From assembly GCA_021838765.1 (NCBI GenBank), contig JAKCCY010000124.1:1-7731 (forward strand): a DNA stretch of 7,731 nucleotides. The letters are read 5' to 3'. Positions 1-5,424 of the stretch are shown here, one piece after another. Numbering within the stretch: the first letter of the stretch is position 1; each line of letters starts with the position of its first letter. Made by a program: the position numbers and the translations under genes. Below the pieces are notes generated by a model. The model saw only the letters and a program-made list of their open reading frames with translations, was not told where the DNA came from and ran no database searches. The DNA comes from Nitrospirota bacterium. GTDB lineage: Bacteria; Nitrospirota_A; Leptospirillia; Leptospirillales; Leptospirillaceae.

Positions 1-267
1 CTGGTTCCCGAACGGGAGATCCGGTGGATCGGGGTTCTTGGCGTTGCGGCTCTATTTGCCGGAGAACACTCCTTCCTGCTGATTCCATTGGTCAATGGAG
101 TGACCAAGCTGAAGCACTCCGAGCGTTTTACAGGCATTTTACCCGCATTTATGGGGCACAAGTGGCATGAGACTGTTCGTCGCCAGTTCGAATCCATGAA
201 TCAAGCTCTGAAACAACGGGCAGAAGCGCCGGAAAAGCAATTTGTTCGAGAAAGATCAAATTCCTGA
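1..267 (+). CDS. 3' end of an unrecognised, partly hydrophobic protein (5'-truncated)
   Basis: Frame 1 is open from the first base to a TGA at 265-267, giving 88 residues; the start lies before the window. The first third is hydrophobic, with IGVLGVAALFAG and FLLIPLVNGV, compatible with one or two membrane segments. The rest is polar and charged and ends in a basic, glutamine-rich tail (QALKQRAEAPEK), as in a cytoplasmic C-terminus. The other two forward frames close earlier and look less protein-like. I do not recognise the family. It converges on the ABM gene on the opposite strand, with 129 bases between the two stop codons. It could be the tail of a membrane transporter or enzyme, or a chance reading frame. 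Confidence 0.5.
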   Translation: MVPEREIRWIGVLGVAALFAGEHSFLLIPLVNGVTKLKHSERFTGILPAFMGHKWHETVRRQFESMNQALKQRAEAPEKQFVRERSNS

Positions 268-335
268 AATTCTGGTTGTAGATGCCGGTCAAACACCTCT
301 CATCAAAAATCGCCGGGTCGGAAGTTCACGGTAAT

Positions 336-367
336 CTCTGCTCGAATCCGATAATGCCTATGCAGAG
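336..367. repeat. Inverted repeat between two convergent genes
   Basis: CTCTGC at 336-341 pairs with GCAGAG at 362-367 across a 20-base loop. It lies between the stop of the partial left-edge gene and the stop of the ABM gene. No T-run follows on either strand, so it is at best a weak two-way termination or mRNA-end structure. Six-base arms can arise by chance. Confidence 0.25.
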
Positions 368-396
368 TTGAGAGGTACGCCATATGAGGCACGTTC

Positions 397-708
397 CTAT
401 CGAATACCATGCTGGGATGTAAACACTGGTTGATAATGTTCCACCGTTGGAAACGGTTCGTAAAAATGATGCAAGAGATTTTTCCAATCCTGATATTGCC
501 GCGACTGGCGAAAACCGAGAGTGTGATCCTCCAGTCTTTGCCACTGCACCAGCAAGAGATAGGTGTCCTTTGATTCCATGCAGCGTTGCAACTGGTGTGA
601 AATGTAACCGGGCATGGCCGAGATAATGTTCTGCGCCTTCGAAAATGCTTGCTCGAATGCTTCAGATTCTCCGGCGCGGACATTCAGTCTTGCAACTTCG
701 AGGATCAT
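397..708 (-). CDS. Antibiotic biosynthesis monooxygenase (ABM) domain protein, 103 aa
   Basis: A small single-domain protein of the ABM superfamily (dimeric alpha/beta ferredoxin-like barrel), whose members include cofactor-free monooxygenases acting on quinones and polyketides, and haem-degrading enzymes. The protein opens with strand MILEVARLNV. It continues with a helix rich in E, A and F (residues 14-30), the typical MPGYISHQLQRC turn (32-43), strand YLLLVQW (50-56), and the conserved end HHFYEPFPTVEHY (80-92), whose histidines and aromatics recur in this subfamily. The length fits one ABM domain. The frame extends 32 codons further upstream, but the ATG at 708 is chosen because AAGGAGG (720-714) lies 5 bases before it and the fold begins there. 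It is 121 bases downstream of the MFS gene on the same strand, so it is probably the last gene of the tetR-MFS unit. Substrate unknown. Confidence 0.85.
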   Translation of the reverse strand: MILEVARLNVRAGESEAFEQAFSKAQNIISAMPGYISHQLQRCMESKDTYLLLVQWQRLEDHTLGFRQSRQYQDWKNLLHHFYEPFPTVEHYQPVFTSQHGIR

Positions 709-713
709 GGCTG

Positions 714-720
714 CCTCCTT
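714..720 (-). promoter_or_regulatory. Strong ribosome binding site of the ABM gene
   Basis: AAGGAGG on the minus strand, 5 bases before the ATG at 708. It decides the start of the 103-aa ABM protein against a longer in-frame version beginning at 804. Confidence 0.8.
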
Positions 721-829
721 TTTGACGCCCAATGCAAACATGATCTGAGAGCACAGTCGGCTTGAGCGTCTCGTTAGAGCAGATATCATCAGGTTTGAAA
801 CCAATCCCGGAATTTATCGGTGAGAGCAG

Positions 830-1999
830 TCACCGAAACTCTTTCTGGAAAAAAGCGACCAGAGCCCCCGTAAACAGGCTGACAACTGAAAGCGTCAGTC
901 CGGCGGAAAGGATTCCTGCCCGATCGGCAATCTCTCCACTGACCACCGGGCCAATGATCTGCCCAAGAGAAAAAAAGACCGTGAAGAATGCAATCGCTCC
1001 TCCCCAGAGCGATTGAGGGAGGGATCTTTGCAGAAAGGTCGTCATTGTCGCCGGAACATTGAGGAAGGCAAGGCCAAAGAAAATGGCGGAAAGGATCATA
1101 AAAACAAAGGAGGTTGAGCAAAGGGGAATAAGACTTCCCAACGCTGTTACTCCCATAACGGTTCCCATCGGCCTGCCTCCTCTCCATCCGGCCAGCACTC
1201 TACTCCATACAAGCGGTGAGACGATAACGGCTCCTCCGAGAATGGCCCAGAAAAAGGAGATATCTCCCGCCGAACGTCCACTATCCCGGATCCATGCCAC
1301 GATATATGTCATATAGACGATGTATCCTGCCCCGAACAGGAAGTACCCGGTCAGAAGCGGAAGAAAAGAGCCGGTTTTCCAGGAGAGCTTCCTTGCATGG
1401 GTGGCTCCCTCCGCGTCAGTACGACGAGCGACGGACCAGGAAAAGAGCGTGCATAAAAGGCTTGCGAATCCCAACCCTATCCACGCCCATGGCCAGCACC
1501 CATCACCGCATCGTGAGAGGGCCATCGGGAGAGTCAGTCCGGAAAGAAGAATCCCGAATCCGCCTCCCGACATGTAAATGGAAATTGAGATGGCCGTTCG
1601 GACGGCATCCTCGGGAAACAGCCCTGCGGCCAGGACTCCACCGCAGATGAAGGAAATGGCTCCGGATGTCCCGGCCAGAAGCCGGAGAATAAAAAGAGGG
1701 AGTTCGGTGTGGAAGAGACCGGTTGCCAGGACAGCGATTGAAGTCAGGACCAATCCGGCCCGGAACATTGTGCTGGCTCCGTACCGGCTGATCAGAGTCT
1801 TCGCTGCGATGGCTCCGAGAAGATATCCCACCGCATTGGCTGTATTCAACCATCCGGCTTCGGTGAAGTTCAGTCCGAGGTCTCTTTTCATCGATGGAAG
1901 AACAAGGGCGTAGTCGAATCGGGAAAAACCGAGTGCGACGGCCGTTCCAAGTCCCAGGAGTCCTGACGGGACAAAGTCAGAGAAGGCAGAGGATTTCAT
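830..1999 (-). CDS. MFS transporter, YbfB/YjiJ type, 389 aa
   Basis: An inner-membrane secondary transporter of the major facilitator superfamily; efflux is likely but the substrate is unknown. The N-terminal signature GFSRFDYALVLPSM (about residues 24-37) followed by AGWLNTANAVGYLLGA (48-63) matches the YbfB/YjiJ group. The segment GYFLFGAGYIVYMTYIVAW marks the start of the second six-helix half. Repeated hydrophobic blocks run to the C-terminus and suggest about 12 helices, and 389 aa is the normal length. The ATG at 1999 is chosen because it overlaps the TetR stop as ATGA and because the conserved N-terminus starts there. The upstream 39-codon extension of the frame lies inside tetR and has no transporter character. 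There is no Shine-Dalgarno site before the ATG, so translational coupling to tetR is likely. The downstream partner is the ABM gene. Confidence 0.88.
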   Translation of the reverse strand: MKSSAFSDFVPSGLLGLGTAVALGFSRFDYALVLPSMKRDLGLNFTEAGWLNTANAVGYLLGAIAAKTLISRYGASTMFRAGLVLTSIAVLATGLFHTELPLFILRLLAGTSGAISFICGGVLAAGLFPEDAVRTAISISIYMSGGGFGILLSGLTLPMALSRCGDGCWPWAWIGLGFASLLCTLFSWSVARRTDAEGATHARKLSWKTGSFLPLLTGYFLFGAGYIVYMTYIVAWIRDSGRSAGDISFFWAILGGAVIVSPLVWSRVLAGWRGGRPMGTVMGVTALGSLIPLCSTSFVFMILSAIFFGLAFLNVPATMTTFLQRSLPQSLWGGAIAFFTVFFSLGQIIGPVVSGEIADRAGILSAGLTLSVVSLFTGALVAFFQKEFR

Positions 2000-2604
2000 G
2001 GAGGAGGACGCCGTTCCCGGAGACTGGATTCGATCAGTTTTTGGGCCGCGTTCAGCGCAAAGGAAATAATTTCCGGATCCTGGTGAATGTAGGACTGCGT
2101 AATGGCGCCATCCCAAAGTATCATCAGTTGACCGGCAAGAAGATCTGGCTGCTCAACGCCGGCTTCCTTCGAGAGAGCGAGAAAGATTTTCTGGATCATT
2201 CTCTTGTGTTCGGCGGCTCTCGTGTGGACGGGATCTCCCGGTTTTGCCCTCTCGATGGCTGCATTGATGAATGCGCAGCCCCGGAAGGTTTTTTCATGGA
2301 CGGTTTCCTTCAGGATCAGAAAGATGGTCAAAAGCCGGAGCTCCGGTCTTGAGGCTTCTGAAAGGGCCTTTTCGATCGTCTGGATCCTTTGGGAAGAGAT
2401 GTGGTCCAGCACGGCCAGAATCAGATCGTCCTTGGAAGCAAAATGATGGTAGAGGGACATTCTGGCCACCCCGGCCTTCTCGATAACCTCATTAATCCCG
2501 ACATTGGCGATTCCGTGAAGATAAAAAAGATCGGCGGCAGTTTCGAGGATCCGCTTGCGAACAATATTGGTGGGAGTTCTTTGAGGGTGGTCGGCGCTTT
2601 TCAT
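1996..2604 (-). CDS. TetR-family transcriptional repressor, 202 aa
   Basis: A DNA-binding repressor, probably controlling its own cassette. The N-terminal helix-turn-helix spans about residues 17-63: KRILETAADLFYLHG, then INEVIEKAGVARMSLYHHF with the usual TetR recognition helix, then KDDLILAVL. The C-terminal ligand and dimer domain contains FRGCAFINAAIE (107-118), a motif seen in a branch of TetR regulators that act on efflux and detoxification genes. Length is typical. The frame runs 30 codons further upstream, but the ATG at 2604 is preferred because the extension crosses the likely promoter and operator. No clear Shine-Dalgarno precedes it. The stop overlaps the MFS start by 4 bases. The inducing ligand is unknown. 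Confidence 0.9.
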   Translation of the reverse strand: MKSADHPQRTPTNIVRKRILETAADLFYLHGIANVGINEVIEKAGVARMSLYHHFASKDDLILAVLDHISSQRIQTIEKALSEASRPELRLLTIFLILKETVHEKTFRGCAFINAAIERAKPGDPVHTRAAEHKRMIQKIFLALSKEAGVEQPDLLAGQLMILWDGAITQSYIHQDPEIISFALNAAQKLIESSLRERRPPP

Positions 2605-2611
2605 GGCTTCA

Positions 2612-2641
2612 ATGATAATAGATAGACTGGTCTGTATGCAA
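2612..2641 (-). promoter_or_regulatory. Candidate tetR promoter, nearly leaderless
   Basis: On the minus strand TTGCAT (2641-2636) is a -35-like hexamer. It is followed after 18 bases by TATCAT (2617-2612), which matches 5 of 6 bases of the sigma70 -10 consensus. Transcription would start about 7 bases later, at or next to the ATG at 2604. That fits the missing ribosome binding site. The -35 match is weak (3 of 6). Confidence 0.4.
2617..2634. promoter_or_regulatory. Candidate TetR-family operator
   Basis: The stretch contains AGAC-TG-GTCT, a short dyad. Read on the plus strand, AATAGATAGACTGGTCTG agrees at 16 of 18 positions with the LmrA/YxaF box of Bacillus subtilis (AWTATATAGANYGGTCTA, quoted from memory). 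It lies between the candidate -35 and -10 of tetR and 13 bases from the start codon, where repressor binding would block transcription. Autoregulation is an inference. Confidence 0.4.
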
Positions 2642-2842
2642 TAGAGATGGAAACAGTCTCCCCATGGATGATGACTGAGATCGTTTCCATCCATTTAAGT
2701 TGATACCGCACATTCCAGAGGGCGAGTTGCCGGAATGTTTGACGGCAACTTTGATAAGTCGGGGATGGTAGAAGGAGTTTGCGGATTGCGCAAGCTCCGG
2801 ATTTTTTCTGGCGTTCTCTCAGCATTGATCAGAAGCGGGTGA

Positions 2843-2862
2843 AGAAAATCTTCCGGAAGATC
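2843..2862 (-). terminator. Weak candidate terminator after kdpA
   Basis: The perfect 14-base palindrome ATCTTCCGGAAGAT (2848-2861) can fold on the minus strand as a 5-bp stem with a CCGG loop. It runs straight into TTTTC. It lies about 45 bases after the kdpA stop. The stem is short and A/T-rich, so termination would be inefficient. Confidence 0.3.
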
Positions 2863-2905
2863 AAGAGATTCGAGAATCCGCATTGAGACAATGGAGCAAA
2901 TGGGC

Positions 2906-4606
2906 TCAATACAGGATTCCTTTCTGCAGTGACAGATGCTCCAGTATGGGGCCCAGTATCAGGGCTGGCAAGAAGATGAGAACTCCCAGAATGAGCATGA
3001 AACCAACAAGCAAAACACCAAAAATGCCTGTATCGGTCTGAAACGTCCCGACCATTGAGGGGTGTTTGCGCTTTTGGGCGAAGGATCCCGCCAAGGCCAG
3101 CAAGGGGAGAAAAGGAAGGTAACGTCCGAGAAGCACCCCGAATCCCTGGGAAAGGGCATAAAATGGGGTCGAAACTGTCAGTCCGGCCATGGCGGACCCG
3201 TTTCCGGACGTGGATGAAGCGAACCCGTAAAGAACTTCGAGAAACCCGTGCGGACCAGGGTTGCCGATAGAACTTTTCCCCTGGGGGAGTAGAACGGCGA
3301 CAGCTGTTATGCCGAGAGCCAGCAACGGAATAACCAGAAAGGACAGGGAAACGAACTTGATCTCCCTGTTTTCGATTTTTTTCCCAAGATATTCAGGTTG
3401 ACGTCCAACCATCATACCGACCAGAAAGAGAGCCAGAAGGATCTCCCGGAGGAGGGTCAAGAAGCCGACCCCCTTTCCTCCCGGCACATCCCCCAGAACA
3501 ATATAGCTCAGAAGGACGGAAATGGAGACGGGATTCATGCTGTCGATTGCCGAGTTGACGCCCCCGTTAAAGGTCGCAATCGAAGCGTTGGTATAGAGGG
3601 TGCTCTGGGTTATCCCGAATCGCACTTCCTTTCCTTCCATATTTTTGATGGATGGATTATTTGTTGTCTGGAGGAGTTTATGGGAGATCAGAATCGGGTT
3701 GGAGGAACGTTCTGCATGGTCGATCAAGAAGAATCCGGCTATATTGATGGAAAAGACTACCGCAAAGAGAATCCAGCCTTCGCGGGGCCGACCCACCATT
3801 CTTCCGAAGAAGAACGGAATAGAGAAGGTGAAAACCGACATTTCAAGAATTTCGATCATATTGCTCAAAGGGGTAGGATTTTCATAAGGGTGGGCGCTGT
3901 TGGTGTTGTAGAATCCTGCTCCGTTTGTTCCCAACTGCTTGATGGATTCGAGTGAAGCGACCGGACCCATGATGAGTGTCTGTGTTTGTCCCTCGAGGGT
4001 ATGGGCTGTAATGGCGGTTCGCAATGTCTGAGGAGTTCCTTGCCAGACATGAAGTAACGAGAACAGAATTCCGAAAGGAAGGAGTCCCCGAACAATAATC
4101 CGCACGAAGTCCGACCAGAAATTTCCGAGAAATGGCGTACTGGAACGGCTCAGTCCCCTGATAAACGGAATCAGGAAAGTGATTCCCGTTGCCGGAGCCA
4201 CAAACATGAGAAAAGTGACTGCTGCCGTTTGTGAAAAGTTGGACAGCTGGGCTTCCCCGGCATAGGCTTGCCAATCCGAATTTGTGACAAAACTTGCTGC
4301 AGTATTAAAGACAAGTTCAGGAGAAAGTGCAGACAGATGTCTTGGATTCAGCGGGAAGATTGCCTGTCCCCATAGAATGAAATATCCAGCGACGAAAAAC
4401 AGGGCATTGGATAGAAGAAGGGTGAACGCATAGTCCTTCCAGGTCATTTCCTGATCGGGGTCGACTCCGATAAAGCGGTAAATCTGTTTTTCGACCGCCA
4501 GATGGCCGCTTTTGTAGATCCAGAACAGGTAGCGACCCGCCAGTGGAGAGATTGTAAGTATCAGAAAAAATGAAAAAAAGACCTCTTTCCAGCCGTGAGG
4601 GGACAT
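2906..4606 (-). CDS. kdpA: KdpA, potassium-translocating subunit of the Kdp P-type ATPase (orphan)
   Basis: KdpA is the channel-like integral membrane subunit that binds and passes K+ in the high-affinity KdpFABC pump. The 566 aa compare with 557 in E. coli, so the protein is complete. All four pore repeats are visible: ASFVTNSDWQAYAGE (104-118), LGTNGAGFYNTNSAHPYENPTPL (225-247), TFNGGVNSAIDS (345-356) and SSTSGNGSAMAGL (464-476). Further family blocks are MVGRQPEYLGKKI (399-411), NPGPHGFLEVLY (449-460) and a C-terminal FLPALILGPILEHLS. The ATG at 4606 is chosen because GGAGG lies 8 bases upstream; the frame extends five codons further to a TTG. Oddities: no kdpF, kdpB or kdpC adjoins it, and several filter residues differ from E. 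coli. The gene shows no frameshift or stop, so it appears to be maintained. It may be an accessory subunit encoded apart from kdpB/C, or a relic. Confidence 0.95.
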   Translation of the reverse strand: MSPHGWKEVFFSFFLILTISPLAGRYLFWIYKSGHLAVEKQIYRFIGVDPDQEMTWKDYAFTLLLSNALFFVAGYFILWGQAIFPLNPRHLSALSPELVFNTAASFVTNSDWQAYAGEAQLSNFSQTAAVTFLMFVAPATGITFLIPFIRGLSRSSTPFLGNFWSDFVRIIVRGLLPFGILFSLLHVWQGTPQTLRTAITAHTLEGQTQTLIMGPVASLESIKQLGTNGAGFYNTNSAHPYENPTPLSNMIEILEMSVFTFSIPFFFGRMVGRPREGWILFAVVFSINIAGFFLIDHAERSSNPILISHKLLQTTNNPSIKNMEGKEVRFGITQSTLYTNASIATFNGGVNSAIDSMNPVSISVLLSYIVLGDVPGGKGVGFLTLLREILLALFLVGMMVGRQPEYLGKKIENREIKFVSLSFLVIPLLALGITAVAVLLPQGKSSIGNPGPHGFLEVLYGFASSTSGNGSAMAGLTVSTPFYALSQGFGVLLGRYLPFLPLLALAGSFAQKRKHPSMVGTFQTDTGIFGVLLVGFMLILGVLIFLPALILGPILEHLSLQKGILY

Positions 4607-4614
4607 CACAGGAA

Positions 4615-4619
4615 CCTCC
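4615..4619 (-). promoter_or_regulatory. Ribosome binding site of kdpA
   Basis: GGAGG on the minus strand, 8 bases before the ATG at 4606. It sits inside the five-codon upstream extension that would begin at a TTG (4621), which argues for the shorter protein. Confidence 0.75.
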
Positions 4620-4632
4620 AACGATTCTGAAC

Positions 4633-4661
4633 GTTATGGACCATTTGGAAATGGATCCCAA
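4633..4661 (-). promoter_or_regulatory. Candidate kdpA promoter with a dyad in its spacer
   Basis: On the minus strand TTGGGA (4661-4656) and CATAAC (4638-4633) are each a 4 of 6 match to sigma70 hexamers and are separated by 17 bases. The spacer holds the perfect dyad CCATTT-GG-AAATGG (plus strand, 4641-4654), which could be an operator. The predicted leader is about 20 bases and includes the GGAGG site. Confidence 0.4.
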
Positions 4662-5015
4662 TTTTTAATAAGGGAGAAGAATGGATTGCGGAAATCAGCA
4701 GTGAGGAGGTTTTGTTCGAAAAACGAGACATCTCCGTTCCCAGAGACCCGGAAAAAAATGGGGTTCAGCTGGCAAGAACCGGAAATCAAAAGATTGATGT
4801 GCCTGATGTCTGGATGAATCTGTGTTCACGACTTTTAACCCGATGTAGTTCGTTCAATGGGCTTAATTCGACAAAGTGAATGATTGTTCGAAATTTTAAA
4901 GACAAAATCTGCAAAAGACCATTGGTCAAGTGGCTAGCTTGCCATATGGGAAGGCTCTGTTACAGGCTGCCGGTCTTATGCAGGAAAAGCGGTTTTTAAA
5001 ATGAAAAAAGGGCGG
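4662..5015. other. Long intergenic region upstream of kdpA
   Basis: No gene with a start codon and ribosome binding site is visible. A plus-strand frame is open from 4631 to a TGA at 4877-4879 (82 codons) but lacks a credible start; it may be chance or a decayed gene. The segment 4915-4977 is rich in inverted repeats. I see no KdpF-like small hydrophobic ORF and no KdpD/E coding. Confidence 0.5.
4915..4977 (+). repeat. Nested inverted repeats, possible structured RNA
   Basis: AAGACC (4915-4920) pairs with GGTCTT (4972-4977). Inside lie CAAG/CTTG (4927-4930/4938-4941, loop of 7), an overlapping alternative stem CTTGCC/GGGAAG around ATAT (4938-4953, one mismatch) and CTGTTACAG (4957-4965). A competing hairpin GACCATTGGTC occupies 4917-4927. 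The layout is cloverleaf-like, but no GTTCRA T-loop exists, so it is not a tRNA. The direction of any transcript is unknown. Confidence 0.25.
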
Positions 5016-5030
5016 AGAGAGGTGCTCTCT
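5004..5030 (-). terminator. Candidate intrinsic terminator after the 44-aa ORF
   Basis: On the minus strand AGAGAG-CAC-CTCTCT (5030-5016) forms a 6-bp hairpin, followed by CCGCCC and six T (5009-5004). It begins 5 bases after the stop of the small ORF. The six-base gap between stem and T-run weakens the case. Confidence 0.4.
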
Positions 5031-5035
5031 GATTG

Positions 5036-5170
5036 TCACATGTCTGCTTTTTTATCGTTTCTCAGCGATGCAGTACCGGGTGAAGAAGATGCATAGTGCT
5101 TCATTTTATGCTGGATCAGGACTGCCAGGGATTCAAGAGATGCATCAAGTCTTTTCCGAAGATCTGCCAT
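5036..5170 (-). CDS. Possible small protein, 44 aa, unrecognised
   Basis: The frame begins at the ATG at 5170, preceded by AAGGGAG with about 8 bases of spacing, and ends just before a hairpin and T-run. This ribosome site, ORF and terminator arrangement is why it is listed. The product starts MADLRKRLDASLESLAVLIQ and then becomes basic and polar, ending in NDKKADM. The first 25 residues could form an amphipathic helix. There is no membrane segment, so it is not KdpF. It lies about 430 bases upstream of kdpA on the same strand, and divergent from the MHS transporter. No known family is recognised. Confidence 0.35.
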   Translation of the reverse strand: MADLRKRLDASLESLAVLIQHKMKHYASSSPGTASLRNDKKADM

Positions 5171-5296
5171 GCCGAAAACTCCCTTCCAAGTGCTATTCTT
5201 GTGATTGAGCTCCTGTCTCCCTCTCACAGTCTTTTTCGACTCTTATCCACCTGAGAGAGACAACATGCGGTTGTTTCTGTTTTTGACTCTCAGGAT

Positions 5297-5308
5297 AAGA
5301 CTTGTCTT
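5297..5308. repeat. Short dyad upstream of the MHS transporter
   Basis: AAGAC-TT-GTCTT, 5-base arms around a 2-base centre, about 115 bases before the MHS transporter start. It may be a regulator site or chance. Confidence 0.2.
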
Positions 5309-5342
5309 TGCCTTCTTGCCCATCAAGCTGTATTCTGATCGG

Positions 5343-5366
5343 TCTCGATTCTTCCTGAAATCGAGA
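5343..5366. promoter_or_regulatory. Perfect 8-base inverted repeat upstream of the MHS transporter
   Basis: TCTCGATT (5343-5350) and AATCGAGA (5359-5366) are exact reverse complements separated by 8 bases, ending 58 bases before the ATG at 5425. There is no T-run on either side, so it is not a terminator. The arm length and 16-base centre-to-centre distance suit a dimeric regulator, or a hairpin in the 5' leader. Confidence 0.4.
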
Positions 5367-5424
5367 AAGCTGTCCTGTGGTTATAGAGTTAAAAAATTAT
5401 CATTATCATGGAGTTAGACGGAAT

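Larger units (their letters stand above)
2605..2905. other. Intergenic region between kdpA and tetR
   Basis: About 300 bases with no convincing gene. It holds the tetR promoter and operator candidates at the low end and a possible kdpA terminator at 2848-2861. A 62-codon minus-strand ORF (2695-2883), beginning 22 bases after the kdpA stop, has no ribosome binding site and does not resemble the start of KdpB. No trace of kdpB is visible. Confidence 0.6.

Noticed and set aside
185..195. AGTTCGAATCC resembling a tRNA T-loop
   Set aside because: No acceptor, D or anticodon arms pair around it, and it lies in the reading frame of the left-edge gene.
1894..2352. 152-aa plus-strand ORF across tetR and the MFS start
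   Set aside because: Antisense to two recognisable genes; no motif and no ribosome site.
2695..2883. 62-aa ORF just downstream of kdpA as a possible kdpB remnant or small gene
   Set aside because: No similarity to the KdpB N-terminus, no ribosome site, and it overlaps a candidate terminator.
3398..3955. 185-aa plus-strand ORF inside kdpA
   Set aside because: It lies wholly antisense to a clearly conserved kdpA, has a charged, low-hydrophobicity, non-domain composition, and is explained as a shadow frame.
4607..5035. kdpF hidden upstream of kdpA
   Set aside because: No short, strongly hydrophobic ORF with a ribosome site is present on the minus strand.
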